Shown here one piece after another: positions 17,252-26,098 of a stretch of 32,528 bases of DNA (within the stretch, counting starts at the first letter, position 1; every line of letters begins with the position of its first letter). The notes below the pieces were generated by a model. It was given only the letters and a program-made list of their open reading frames with translations, was not told the DNA's origin and made no database searches. The position numbers and the translations under genes were made by a program. The DNA is from Nodosilinea sp. LEGE 07088 (GTDB lineage Bacteria > Cyanobacteriota > Cyanobacteriia > Phormidesmidales > Phormidesmidaceae): contig NZ_JADEWX010000054.1 of NCBI RefSeq assembly GCF_015207395.1, positions 1 to 32,528 on the forward strand. Reading direction: 5' to 3'.

Positions 17252-18385
17252 TTGAAACGGTTTACGCAGTGGTTGGAGCGTCGCTGGGTTAACCCAGCCT
17301 ATGGGGGTTGGTTGCTGTTAGGCTTAGCCGTATTTTTCTTCGCGGCCGCGACCAATACTCTGGCGGGTTGGCTCTACGTCATGAGCGGCGTCATGCTAGC
17401 GCTGCTGACGGTAGCGGCGCTACTGCCGCCTCGCAACCTGAAGGGTTTAGTCGTCACGCGATCGCCCCTTCAGCCCGTTACAGCCGAAATTCCCCTTGCC
17501 GTTGAGCTGCACATTCGTAACTCGCAACGGCAAGCTAAGGGACTGTTTCAAGTGATTGATGCTTTGCCCCCTGATCTGGGGTCATTGCAGATGGCAGCGG
17601 TGGGCCATCTAGCGCCTGGTCAAACCTATACCTGGCGCTACCAGGTGCAGACTACTCGCCGGGGTATTTATCCCTGGCAGGCGGTCGATCTACGCACCGC
17701 TGCACCCTTGGGATTGTTCTGGTGTCGACGCTCTATCGCCCTGGCCACAGTGGCTGTGGTGTATCCGCAGGTGCTGCCCCTAAAGCGTTGCCCGCTACTA
17801 GATACAGTGGGCGCTCGCCAAGGGCAGCACTGGCGCCATAATCCCCAGGCTAAGACTGATACCCAGGGGGTGACGCGATCGCTGCGGCCCTACCGCTGGG
17901 GCGACCCCACCCGGCTCATACACTGGCGTACTAGCGCCCGCTACGGTGAACTGCGGGTTCGTGAGCTAGAAACCACGACAGCCAGCCGTGAGATCATGGT
18001 TGCCCTCAATACGTCGGCTCGCTGGGACAGCGATAGTTTTGAGCAGGCAGTCATCGCCGCCGCGTCGCTTTATACCTATGCCCTCAAACAGGGGTTTGCG
18101 GCCACTCTGTGGCTACCCCAAGAAGAGCTGCTACGGGAAACAAGCCAGGTCATGTACGCTCTGGCGGCGGTCAATCCTGCCGCAACCAGCGATCGCACGG
18201 CTATCCCACCCCAGGTGGCCACAATTTTGCTCACAACGGCAGGTGCTCAGACAGTCGCGCTGCCAGAGGGCAGTCGCCAAATCCTGTGGGGCAGCGGCGC
18301 TACCACCAGAGATACTACGTTAGCTACCCTGGCTATTGATTCAAACCAGGCTCTAGAGGCTCAGCTTCAGAGCAACCTCACCTAG
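17252..18385 (+). CDS. DUF58 domain membrane protein
   Basis: 377 residues starting at TTG 17252 with GAGGG about ten bases upstream. Two N-terminal membrane helices (about 18-36 and 38-58, GGWLLLGLAVFFFAAATN and LYVMSGVMLALLTVAALL) precede a soluble part with an immunoglobulin-like region. The DUF58 core follows: SLRPYRWGDPTRLIHWRTSARYG is the family signature, then a vWA-like fold (REIMVALNTSARWDSDSFEQAV). DUF58 proteins are usually encoded near MoxR ATPases and transglutaminase-like proteins; neither lies here, so it stands alone. Role unknown, membrane-associated. Confidence 0.87.
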   Translation: MKRFTQWLERRWVNPAYGGWLLLGLAVFFFAAATNTLAGWLYVMSGVMLALLTVAALLPPRNLKGLVVTRSPLQPVTAEIPLAVELHIRNSQRQAKGLFQVIDALPPDLGSLQMAAVGHLAPGQTYTWRYQVQTTRRGIYPWQAVDLRTAAPLGLFWCRRSIALATVAVVYPQVLPLKRCPLLDTVGARQGQHWRHNPQAKTDTQGVTRSLRPYRWGDPTRLIHWRTSARYGELRVRELETTTASREIMVALNTSARWDSDSFEQAVIAAASLYTYALKQGFAATLWLPQEELLRETSQVMYALAAVNPAATSDRTAIPPQVATILLTTAGAQTVALPEGSRQILWGSGATTRDTTLATLAIDSNQALEAQLQSNLT

Positions 18386-18407
18386 ACAGACTGCACCTCG
18401 CCTAGAC

Positions 18408-18436
18408 AAAAAAAAGGAGAGCGCAAACCGCTCTCC
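18408..18436 (-). terminator. gatB intrinsic terminator
   Basis: On the minus strand GGAGAGCG / CGCTCTCC forms an 8-bp stem with a 5-base loop followed by TTTTTTTT (18415-18408). It serves gatB, whose stop is about 95 bases upstream in that direction. Confidence 0.9.
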
Positions 18437-18530
18437 CTACCATCAGGGTGCATCTACGTACCATGTTAACTCAAGAAAAGCACGAGGGGTAAGACCCCTT
18501 ATTGAATTTTTTCAATGTATCTAATTGATA

Positions 18531-20018
18531 TCATGCATTTAGCTTCTTACTTAGAAGTTGATTGCTCAGTTTTGGATCCACGCGGCCATTGCTACGCTTC
18601 ATGAGCTGACCCACGAAAAAGCCCTGTAGCTTTTTCTTGCCGCCTCGATAGGCGTCTAGTTCGTTGGGGTTGGCCGCTAACACCTCGTCAATCATAGCTT
18701 CGATCTGGGCGGGGTCAGAAATTTGGCTAAGGCCCCGTGCTTCAACCATGGCTTTAGGTGAACCGCCCTGGGTGAGCAGCTCAGGCAGTAAATCTTTGCC
18801 AATTTTGTTGCTGATAGTGCCAGTCTCAATCAACTGCACTAGCTCAGCTAACGCAGCCGGAGTCAGAGGCAAGCTGTCGATCGAGAGTTTTTCGGTATTG
18901 AGATAGGCGGCAATATCTTGGGTAATCCAGTTAGAGACTAGCTTGGGGTCAGCCCCAGTGGCTACAGCAGCTTCAAAGTATTCAGTAATCGCCTGTTCGT
19001 CGCATAGAACCCGAGCATCGTAGGGAGAAAGGCCGAATTCTGCTTCATAGCGGGTACGCTTTTGGGCTGGCAATTCTGGCAGCTCGGCGAGCCACCCAGC
19101 TTTTTGCTCGACCGACACCACAATCGGAGGCAAGTCGGGTTCTGGGAAGTAGCGATAGTCACTAGAGCCCTCTTTGATGCGCATACTTTTGGTGCGTTGG
19201 CTACTCTCATCCCAAAGCCGAGTCTCTTGAACGATCGCTTCTCCGGCTTCATTGGCCTTAATTTGCCGTTCAATTTCGTAATCGATCGCCTTTTGAATGG
19301 CACTGAAGGAGTTCATATTTTTGATCTCCACTTTGGTGCCAAATTCATCTTGGCCCACCGGACGCACCGAGATGTTGACATCACAGCGGAGAGAGCCCTC
19401 CTGCATGTTGCCGTCGCTGACTCCTAAATAACGCACGATGCGCCGCAGCTCCTGGGCATATTCCGCGGCCTCCTGACCACTGCGGAGGTCGGGTTCGGAG
19501 ACAATCTCAATCAGAGGTACCCCAGCTCGGTTGTAGTCCACGAGCGAGTAGGTAGAGCCAGAGAGGCGATCGCTGCCTGCGTGCACCAACTTACCCGCGT
19601 CTTCTTCCATGTGCATGCGAGTGATACCAATGCGCTTGCGGGTAGACGACTTAGTCTTTTTATCAATCAGCTCAATCTCAAGCCAGCCGTGCTCGGCAAT
19701 GGGCAAATCGTACTGAGAGATCTGGTAGTTTTTGGGCAGATCGGGATAAAAATACTGCTTGCGATCAAATTTGGAGTAGGGAGCGATTTGACAGTTCAGC
19801 GCTAGACCAGCCTTAACGGCGTACTCTAACACCCGCTGGTTCAGGACTGGCAGCACCCCCGGCATGCCTAGCACAATCGGGTCGATATAGGTATTGGGAT
19901 CGGCCCCAAAGGCCGTGGAGGCAGGGGAAAAAATCTTGGTTTCGGTGCACAACTGGCAATGGGTTTCGAGCCCAATAATGGCTTCGTACTGGGTCTTGGC
20001 CGGGGCCGCAGTGGTCAT
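18531..20018 (-). CDS. gatB: aspartyl/glutamyl-tRNA amidotransferase subunit B
   Basis: 495-residue subunit of GatCAB, which converts Glu-tRNA(Gln) (and Asp-tRNA(Asn)) to the amidated forms; cyanobacteria use it because they lack the direct glutaminyl route. ATG 20018 is preferred over the frame start at 20033 because GGAG lies six bases upstream. Recognisable blocks are [92 protein letters not shown] and EIKNMNSF. The C-terminal GatB/YqeY domain ends [15 protein letters not shown]. The subunits GatA and GatC are not in the window. Confidence 0.97.
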   Translation of the reverse strand: MTTAAPAKTQYEAIIGLETHCQLCTETKIFSPASTAFGADPNTYIDPIVLGMPGVLPVLNQRVLEYAVKAGLALNCQIAPYSKFDRKQYFYPDLPKNYQISQYDLPIAEHGWLEIELIDKKTKSSTRKRIGITRMHMEEDAGKLVHAGSDRLSGSTYSLVDYNRAGVPLIEIVSEPDLRSGQEAAEYAQELRRIVRYLGVSDGNMQEGSLRCDVNISVRPVGQDEFGTKVEIKNMNSFSAIQKAIDYEIERQIKANEAGEAIVQETRLWDESSQRTKSMRIKEGSSDYRYFPEPDLPPIVVSVEQKAGWLAELPELPAQKRTRYEAEFGLSPYDARVLCDEQAITEYFEAAVATGADPKLVSNWITQDIAAYLNTEKLSIDSLPLTPAALAELVQLIETGTISNKIGKDLLPELLTQGGSPKAMVEARGLSQISDPAQIEAMIDEVLAANPNELDAYRGGKKKLQGFFVGQLMKRSNGRVDPKLSNQLLSKKLNA

Positions 20019-20219
20019 AAACTGCTCCAACAAGCAATCACGTCAATTGTGAATATTGTAGCCCTGGGGGGATCGAGATGGCGGGAGTTAGCGGTGAAGC
20101 AGTGCGGCAGGCTCCTGAATTGAGGCTGAGGTAGATCGGCCATCGCATGCACAGGACGTTGGGCTCATTCATCAGCTCTATCAAAGCAGACCCCGTGACT
20201 AGGATGAAGAACGCATGCT

Positions 20220-21107
20220 CTAGAGCCAGGCTCCCAAGGCGATGCCCACCAAAATTACAAAGCCTAGGGACACATTCTGCCTAAAAATATGCCCGCAGAG
20301 TTTTGGCGATGGGTGGTAACGGCTGAGCCGATAGGATTGCCGCGACCATACAATCATGGCCACAGCCAAACCTAGCCAGTAAGGCAGCGCCAGCAGCGCT
20401 AATAGCCCCAGCCAAACCAGCAAGAGCCAGGTGCCTAAGAAGCAAAATCCAACGAATTGAGAGGTATAGTCGCCAAAGAAAAGCGCAGCAGAGTTGACGC
20501 CCAGGCGACGGTCATCATCGCGATCGGGTATGGCATAGACCGTATCAAACCCCAAGGTCCACAGCACCACAGCCAGCCACAGCACCCATACTGGCAAGTC
20601 TAGGGTTCCGGTCACCGCCGCCCAGGGAATCAGCACGGCAAAGCCCCAGGCCAACGACAACACCAGCTGCGGCACCGGAAAGACTCGTTTAGCCAACGGG
20701 TAAAACAAAATAAAGGGGACTGCTAGCACACATAGCCAGAAGCTGAGGCCATTGAGATATAGCGACAGGCCATAGGCACAGAATAGTGACACTATCAGCA
20801 CGCCAATACCCACCTGCACCGAAAGAGCACGCGCTGCCAAGGGGCGATTGCGGGTACGGGCTACGTGGGGATCGATATCGCGATCCCACAGGTCATTGAC
20901 GACACAGCCAGCGGCACTCGTCGCCAGGGTACCGAGAATAATCACCCCCACCAGGGCCAGCGGTGGTCGTCCCTCGGCAGCGAGTACCACAGACCAGAGG
21001 GCTGGAATCATCAAAATGAGCCTGCCGGCTGGTTTATCCCAGCGCAGCAGACGCATGATCGCCGCCAGGGTAGAAGTAGGTTGGGGACGGGTAGAAGGAC
21101 TCGCCAT
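20220..21107 (-). CDS. ubiA: UbiA-type 4-hydroxybenzoate polyprenyltransferase
   Basis: 295-residue integral membrane prenyltransferase. In cyanobacteria this family attaches the solanesyl chain to 4-hydroxybenzoate, an early step of plastoquinone-9 synthesis; plastoquinol is the substrate of the b6f complex encoded nearby. The two aspartate motifs binding Mg-diphosphate are NDLWDRDID (71-79) and the later DRDDDRRLGVNS. Several hydrophobic helices are visible between them and to the C-terminus. The start MASPSTRPQP is the first ATG; there is no strong Shine-Dalgarno. Assignment to the plastoquinone pathway rather than another prenyl acceptor is inference from family and organism. Confidence 0.9.
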   Translation of the reverse strand: MASPSTRPQPTSTLAAIMRLLRWDKPAGRLILMIPALWSVVLAAEGRPPLALVGVIILGTLATSAAGCVVNDLWDRDIDPHVARTRNRPLAARALSVQVGIGVLIVSLFCAYGLSLYLNGLSFWLCVLAVPFILFYPLAKRVFPVPQLVLSLAWGFAVLIPWAAVTGTLDLPVWVLWLAVVLWTLGFDTVYAIPDRDDDRRLGVNSAALFFGDYTSQFVGFCFLGTWLLLVWLGLLALLALPYWLGLAVAMIVWSRQSYRLSRYHPSPKLCGHIFRQNVSLGFVILVGIALGAWL

Positions 21108-21152
21108 AGCGTCCGGGGATCACTGGGTAGATACAGTCTTCAGCATAGCGGG

Positions 21153-22145
21153 CTAGAGGTAGACCAAACATGAGTCAGGCGAGCGTTCAGGCCGGGGAGC
21201 ATAGATCGCCATTGCCTGCGAGGCTAAGGAACCGAGGTCGAGGGGCTCTGCCCGATCGCCCTGATGGTGAAAGAGAACCGTAAACCCCCCTGCCCCCTGG
21301 CCAGATTGGGGCCAAAGCCGATAGCAAGGCATCTCAGTCAAGGGAGAAGCAAAATCGCTCAGGGCAGGTACGGCGATCGCCTTAAACTGGGGAAATTTTT
21401 TCAGCAGCCACTGGGCTACCTGCTCGTTTTCTTCGGGAGAGAAGGTACAGGTCATGTAGGCCAAGTAGCCGCCTCCGGCGACGGTCTGGGCGGCACTGGC
21501 CAGAATTCGTTTTTGGCGACTGGCATTTTTTTTGATATTGACGGGGTGAAAACACCCCAGGGCCTGATCGCCTTTGGCCAACAATGACTGCCCGCTACAG
21601 GGGGCATCGACCACTGTAACGGCGACTTGGGAGGCAATCTGCTGGGCCAACACCTGGGGGTCAAGGTTAAAAACCAGGGCCTCGGTCAGGCCGCAGCGCT
21701 TGAGATTGGCGATCAAAATTTTGACGCGTTTACGGATCGCTTCGTTGACCCAAAGGTGGGTTGGGCTGAGCGCCCTCCAGGCCAAAAAACTTTTACCCCC
21801 CGGGGCAGCGCAGAGGTCGAGCACCGCCGCAACGGGGGTTGGAATAGCGCTAAACACGGCGGCGGCGAATACCGAGGCCAGATCTAGACAGTAATAGGCC
21901 CCGGCCTGATGCAGGGGATGCTGTCCGGGGCGTTGATCTGGCACCAGGCGATCGACCCAAACCGGCTGCCAGGGCAGTGGCGGTGCGATGGCAAAGGGCA
22001 GGTTGGCCGGACGAGGCTGCATCCACACAACGGCATTGGTGCAGGGCTGCGGTTGGGTGAGCGCGGCGACAAAGGCATCGCGATCGCAGGCTTCAGCAAA
22101 CAGCCGCCGACTCAATTTCAGCAGGAGGTTAGAGGGTTCACCCAT
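21153..22145 (-). CDS. RsmB/RsmF-type RNA m5C methyltransferase
   Basis: 330-residue SAM-dependent RNA cytosine-5 methyltransferase of the NOP2/RsmB family. Visible motifs are LDLCAAPGGKSF (SAM binding, 109-120), the motif IV cysteine VDAPCSGQ (Cys183), and the catalytic cysteine of motif VI MTCTFSPEENE (Cys233). It lacks the N-terminal NusB-like domain of classical RsmB, and the C-terminal portion is short (QGAGGFTVLFHH). RsmF/YebU or an uncharacterised orthologue is therefore more likely, modifying rRNA or tRNA. It lies 45 bases upstream of ubiA on the same strand and may share its transcript. Confidence 0.9.
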   Translation of the reverse strand: MGEPSNLLLKLSRRLFAEACDRDAFVAALTQPQPCTNAVVWMQPRPANLPFAIAPPLPWQPVWVDRLVPDQRPGQHPLHQAGAYYCLDLASVFAAAVFSAIPTPVAAVLDLCAAPGGKSFLAWRALSPTHLWVNEAIRKRVKILIANLKRCGLTEALVFNLDPQVLAQQIASQVAVTVVDAPCSGQSLLAKGDQALGCFHPVNIKKNASRQKRILASAAQTVAGGGYLAYMTCTFSPEENEQVAQWLLKKFPQFKAIAVPALSDFASPLTEMPCYRLWPQSGQGAGGFTVLFHHQGDRAEPLDLGSLASQAMAIYAPRPERSPDSCLVYL

Positions 22146-22593
22146 AGAGCAGGATTATGCCACAGCCGTGGCTCACGATAACGATGCCGCCAAAGAGACC
22201 TCCAAGGTTTCTGAACAGCGATGGCACCAATTAATACATTCCCCAGCCAAGACTCTACAGAGAACCACTTACTCTGGCAACATCTCAACGATCTGTAAAG
22301 CTTGCCGAGGTTAAAAGCAAGCATTATTTAAATTCGATCGAATCAGTCAAAAGAGATATTAATATCGTTTAAAGCGATCCCTAATATGTTTACGACTAAT
22401 GAAGCAAATTGGATTAATCATTCACAAAATTGTGACCGTACCTAAAGAGAATATGAAGAAAATATAAAGCTGATTCATCTGATTTATATGCCTAAGGTCA
22501 TATGGGTCAGGTATTTGGGCCTTAAAGTCGAGCGCCTCCCATATTTTCCAAGAGTAACAATAGGGAAGTTAGATGCCGCTTTAGGAAACCACT
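22146..22593. other. AT-rich intergenic region without recognised gene
   Basis: About 450 bases with no convincing reading frame; base composition turns markedly AT-rich from about 22320 to 22510. A small hairpin GCTTGC (22300-22305) / GCAAGC (22317-22322) followed by ATTATTTAAATT could be a weak plus-strand terminator. The rest may hold long leader or promoter sequences for the Cys-rich gene at 22594, or an unrecognised small RNA. I see no repeat or transposon end. Confidence 0.5.
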
Positions 22594-22917
22594 ATGAAAT
22601 CAGTGCAGTGCCAGATATCATCTTGCAGCCGCTGCCGTTTTTATAATCCAGAGGGTCGTCGAGGAGGGCAGTGTAGTCAATTGGGAGTGCCCGTAGGGAG
22701 CAGTTGGAAACCCTGTTCTTTGGCGATGGCCATATTTAGCGCTCCTCGAGTAGTCAGGCAGCCGCTGAGCCTATTGCCCCAGCCTATGGAACAAAGCTTG
22801 TCTGAGGTTTTTCTAAAGGCTGCGCTACTCGAGGCTGCGCTAGAGGCCCCGTCGGCGCCAGGGTCCGAAGGCGAGCACCGGTCTCCTCAAGCTGCTCCTG
22901 CTCGCATTATGCGCTAA
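22594..22917 (+). CDS. small cysteine-rich cyanobacterial protein
   Basis: 107 residues with AGGA eight bases before the ATG. The first ~50 residues hold Cys at CQISSCSRCRFYNPEGRRGG, CSQLGVPVGSSWKPCS: six cysteines spaced as C-x4-C-x2-C then C and C. This is typical of a zinc- or Fe-S-binding knuckle, and similar short proteins recur in cyanobacteria as far as I recall. The second half is low-complexity, Ala/Pro/Glu-rich, ending in MR. No named domain is known to me. It stands alone on the plus strand, 122 bases before the PanE-like gene. Confidence 0.7.
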   Translation: MKSVQCQISSCSRCRFYNPEGRRGGQCSQLGVPVGSSWKPCSLAMAIFSAPRVVRQPLSLLPQPMEQSLSEVFLKAALLEAALEAPSAPGSEGEHRSPQAAPARIMR

Positions 22918-23039
22918 CGTAGCTCTAGTCTTGCCCTAGAAGCCGAAGGGTTAACGTTAAAGTTTTGACCAGTGACGCAATATCGTCGAGTGGCTGATTT
23001 TTACGAAGAACCTAGATTCGCCGTGACTGCGATCGCAAG

Positions 23040-24023
23040 GTGGCAGTAGTGGCGGGGTTGCGCTACGCCGTGATTGGCACTGGTGCCATCGGTGGCTACT
23101 ATGGGGCTTGCCTACAGCGGGGCGGAGCAAATGTGCATTTTTTGCTCCGCAGCGACTACGACCAGGTTGCCCAGTACGGGCTGGCCGTAGAGTCAAACGC
23201 TGGAAGTTTTACCCTACCCCAGGTGCAGGCCCATCGCAGCACCGCGACTATGCCGACGGTAGATGTTGTCGTCATTGGGCTCAAGACCACCCAAAACAAC
23301 CTGCTGCCCACACTGCTGGAGCCGCTGCTGGGTGCAGATACAGCCGTTCTAACCCTCCAAAATGGATTTGGCATTGAGGATGAATTGGCGCAGTGGGTGG
23401 GCGATCGCCCAATTTTGGGCGGGCTGTGTTTTATTTGCGCTAACAAGGTTGATCCCGGCGTCATTCGCCATCTGGATTACGGCAACCTACTGCTAGGGGA
23501 GTATGCTGCAAATCATCAGCCAGCCAAAGCTTCACCTCTGTTGCAGGCGATCGTTCAAGATTTGCGGGCAGCACAGATAGACGTCGAGGTCACAGAGGAT
23601 CTGCGACTTGCTCGCTGGCGTAAATTGGTCTGGAATATTCCGTTTAACGGTCTGTCGGTGGTGATGGACGCCACCACCGACACCATGATGAGCGACCCTA
23701 ATATCCGTCAACTGGCGGAGCAGCTGATGGCCGAAGTCCTAACAGCAGCACAGTGCGATGGCGAAACCATATCGCCTGGGCAGAAACGCCACCTGCCTGC
23801 GAATTTAATCGCTCACATGATGACCCACACAGAGCAGATGTCGCCCTACCGCACCAGCATGAAAATTGACTTTGATGGAGGACGCCCCTTGGAAGTGGAG
23901 GCAATTTTGGGCAACTCGTTGCGCGCGGCCCAAAAAGCCGGAGCAGCTGTGCCCAAAATTGAGATGCTCTATCACCAGCTGAAGGCCATCGATCGCCGCC
24001 AACAGCACCGCACTGAGGGCTGA
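23040..24023 (+). CDS. panE: 2-dehydropantoate 2-reductase (PanE/ApbA-like)
   Basis: 327-residue NADPH-dependent reductase. The family reduces ketopantoate to pantoate for coenzyme A; homologues with other substrates exist, so the exact reaction is inferred. The N-terminal Rossmann fold has YAVIGTGAIGGYYGACLQRGG. DVVVIGLKTTQNNLLPTLLEPLL and VLTLQNGFGIEDEL follow, and the helical C-terminal domain carries the conserved RWRKLVWNIPFNGLSVV (catalytic Lys) and SMKIDFDGGRPLEVEAI. It starts at GTG 23040, about twelve residues before the fold; a GTG at 23049 is also possible. No strong ribosome-binding site is seen. A MITE-like element lies just downstream. Confidence 0.85.
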   Translation: MAVVAGLRYAVIGTGAIGGYYGACLQRGGANVHFLLRSDYDQVAQYGLAVESNAGSFTLPQVQAHRSTATMPTVDVVVIGLKTTQNNLLPTLLEPLLGADTAVLTLQNGFGIEDELAQWVGDRPILGGLCFICANKVDPGVIRHLDYGNLLLGEYAANHQPAKASPLLQAIVQDLRAAQIDVEVTEDLRLARWRKLVWNIPFNGLSVVMDATTDTMMSDPNIRQLAEQLMAEVLTAAQCDGETISPGQKRHLPANLIAHMMTHTEQMSPYRTSMKIDFDGGRPLEVEAILGNSLRAAQKAGAAVPKIEMLYHQLKAIDRRQQHRTEG

Positions 24024-24041
24024 GATCTAAGTGAGAGTAGC

Positions 24042-24177
24042 CTAGTGCTTTGTCAAACTAAAGAATTGGGGATCTTGTAGATTGGGTGGAACGAAGTGAA
24101 ACCCAACAGCCGTAAGCTTTGTTGGGTTCCGCTAGCGCTTCACCCAACCTACAGATTTAAGCTTGACAGACCACTAG
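24042..24177. mobile_element. MITE-like element, 136 bp
   Basis: Terminal inverted repeats CTAGTGCTTTGTCAA (24042-24056) and TTGACAGACCACTAG (24163-24177) match at 13 of 15 positions. An internal palindrome GTAGATTGGGTG (24077-24088) / CACCCAACCTAC (24141-24152) allows a long hairpin. The element has no coding capacity. Both ends contain CTAG, consistent with TA target duplications of IS630/Tc1-type transposases. It sits between the convergent panE and psb29 genes, where it could also act as terminator. Interspersed elements with the TTGGGTG/CACCCAAC core are common in cyanobacteria, from memory. Confidence 0.7.
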
Positions 24178-24233
24178 GCCGGCTTTGGTTACGGATGGAT
24201 CTCATGCACAGCTAGAACAACCACCCGTTGACG

Positions 24234-24986
24234 TTAATCAGTCGGGCCATCGGAGTCACTCGCAGCCACGTCGGCTGCGACGGGCTCTGTGATCGCTTCA
24301 GCCTCGGCTTCGGCCGCTTTTTGGCGCTCTTCACGCTTTTTGCGATCGGCGACCAGCATGTCTTTCATGACCTCTTGAGCCTGGGCAAACTTCTCCAGGT
24401 TGCTGCGATAGAGTTCGATGTCTTTTTGCAGCTTATCGATAGACATATTGAGCTTTTCACCCAGCTCTTTGAATAGTGTCTCCACCCCTTCTTTATCTTT
24501 GAGCCCATCGGCAGGGGCTACGGCTTCTACCAGGGTATAGAGCCCGATGCCAAAGGGGCGGCTGTACTTAAATTTGTCTTTGCCAGCCACCGCCGCCAGC
24601 GTACTTCTGAGGCCCTCACCCCCGTCGCTGAGGTTGTCGAACTGACCTTTAAGGTCGTCTAAGGACATGCCGTTGACCGCAGCCTTGATCGCTTCGGCAT
24701 CACCCCGATACTGCTCGGGGGTACTGCCAATGGAACGGCATAGGGCATTGAAGATCGTGGCCCGATCGCTCTCTGGCTGGTAACCCACCATAAAACGGTC
24801 AAAGGTGGTCACTATACCCAGGGCATAGATAGAGTCGTAGACGAAGTCGACGTTAACAGAGAGCAGGTGCATCTCTACCATGAGTTCGTCTACTACGCGC
24901 CGGTAGATGGAGTTGATCGGTCGAGTGTGGTGAGCGTAAAAGTCGCGCTTGGCGTCAGATACCGTGCGTACGGGTGCGTTGTTCAC
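24234..24986 (-). CDS. psb29: photosystem II biogenesis protein Psb29/Thf1
   Basis: 250-residue protein involved in photosystem II repair and FtsH stability in thylakoids. The N-terminal part matches the family closely: VRTVSDAKRDFYAHHTRPINSIYRRVVDELMVEMHLLSVNVDF. YSRPFGIGLYTLVEA follows, then a long charged coiled coil (about 165-225) and a low-complexity Ala/Glu tail. It starts at GTG (24986). It is encoded downstream of a glycosyltransferase on the same strand, 81 bases apart. Confidence 0.95.
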   Translation of the reverse strand: MNNAPVRTVSDAKRDFYAHHTRPINSIYRRVVDELMVEMHLLSVNVDFVYDSIYALGIVTTFDRFMVGYQPESDRATIFNALCRSIGSTPEQYRGDAEAIKAAVNGMSLDDLKGQFDNLSDGGEGLRSTLAAVAGKDKFKYSRPFGIGLYTLVEAVAPADGLKDKEGVETLFKELGEKLNMSIDKLQKDIELYRSNLEKFAQAQEVMKDMLVADRKKREERQKAAEAEAEAITEPVAADVAASDSDGPTD

Positions 24987-25067
24987 AGCCTAAGGTCAGA
25001 GAGTACAGTTTCTCCTATTGTCTCGCGTGACTGTGTCTTTGCCAAGCAGACCATCTCGCTCTGGGGA

Positions 25068-26066
25068 TCAACGCCCTTTGAGTTTTCTGCCCATCTTGGC
25101 GGCGGTATGGCGAACCCAGAGCCGGGCTAGGCGGGGGTTCGTGAGGTCAGCGATGGTGGCCTGGTGCTTTGCTCGGTGGTCAAAGAAGTGGTTGATTTCG
25201 CTCAAAATCACCTGGAGCCGGGGTATCAGAGCCTCGGCACGATAGGGGGCCAGATCGGCGGCGGTCATACCCAGCGGGGTTGAGGTTTGGAGGGCGGCGA
25301 GAATGCGATCGCAGTCATAGGCCGTCGAGTAAACCCCAATTTTGTAGCAGTTAACGCCGGGGTCTAAATAGTCAGCCAGTGCCCCATTGACACTGCTAAA
25401 CACCTGGCAGCCACAGGCCATCGCCTCCATGGGCGGCAGCCCAAAGCCCTCGCTAGCCTGGCTCAGCGCCCAGTACTCGGCTGAATCATAGAGATATAGG
25501 CGACTGCGGTTAAACAGGTCTGGCAAATTATCCACAAACCCCTCGATGCGCACCAGGTTGCAGCGGGTTGCGAGGGCGGGCACCAGCTGCTGGAGCAGGT
25601 ACGACGATGACTTGCGAGCCTGCACCAGCACGTCGATGTCGCGGGGCTGTTGTCGATTCGTAAAGTCGGGCGAAATCTCGTTGGGCAGATGAAAAATCAG
25701 CCCGTAGGGACGCTGCTGCCCCCAGTAGCCCATGGAGTTGCGGCTGACGGTGATAATCGGAATATCCCCCGGTAGCTTAAACCCATAGCCGCTGCTGTGG
25801 GCGTGGTACACCACTGGGTAGGGGCGCAGCCGTCGCACCAATCGGGGCACATGAAAGCCCCAGCTAACTACGAAAATGCTGTTGTCTAAGCCAGGCTGCT
25901 GGAGCAGATCATCCAAAAACAGCGTGTTGGGTTCACGCTGGTCGTAGGTGACGACCTCAGCCAAACAGACCTGCTGGGCTAGCTTTAGGGTTTTGAGCTC
26001 TGCAAATAAACCACCGCAGGCGTAGCGCTTGCCAGTACCCGGCACGAGAAAGTAGAGATGGCGCAT
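25068..26066 (-). CDS. GT4-type glycosyltransferase
   Basis: 332-residue GT-B fold glycosyltransferase. The C-terminal nucleotide-sugar site is shown by SEGFGLPPMEAMACGCQVFSS, with the E-x7-E pattern of GT4 enzymes. The N-terminal domain (MRHLYFLVPGTGKRYACGG) holds the acceptor side, and VSWGFHVPRLVRRLRPYPVVYHAHS resembles a GT4 acceptor loop. Donor and acceptor are unknown; glycolipid or envelope polysaccharide is possible. It lies 32 bases after the LysR gene and 81 bases before psb29, so the three may form a transcription unit. Confidence 0.85.
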   Translation of the reverse strand: MRHLYFLVPGTGKRYACGGLFAELKTLKLAQQVCLAEVVTYDQREPNTLFLDDLLQQPGLDNSIFVVSWGFHVPRLVRRLRPYPVVYHAHSSGYGFKLPGDIPIITVSRNSMGYWGQQRPYGLIFHLPNEISPDFTNRQQPRDIDVLVQARKSSSYLLQQLVPALATRCNLVRIEGFVDNLPDLFNRSRLYLYDSAEYWALSQASEGFGLPPMEAMACGCQVFSSVNGALADYLDPGVNCYKIGVYSTAYDCDRILAALQTSTPLGMTAADLAPYRAEALIPRLQVILSEINHFFDHRAKHQATIADLTNPRLARLWVRHTAAKMGRKLKGR

Positions 26067-26098
26067 GGGGATTACCGCAGATCAAACGCCCTGCAATT

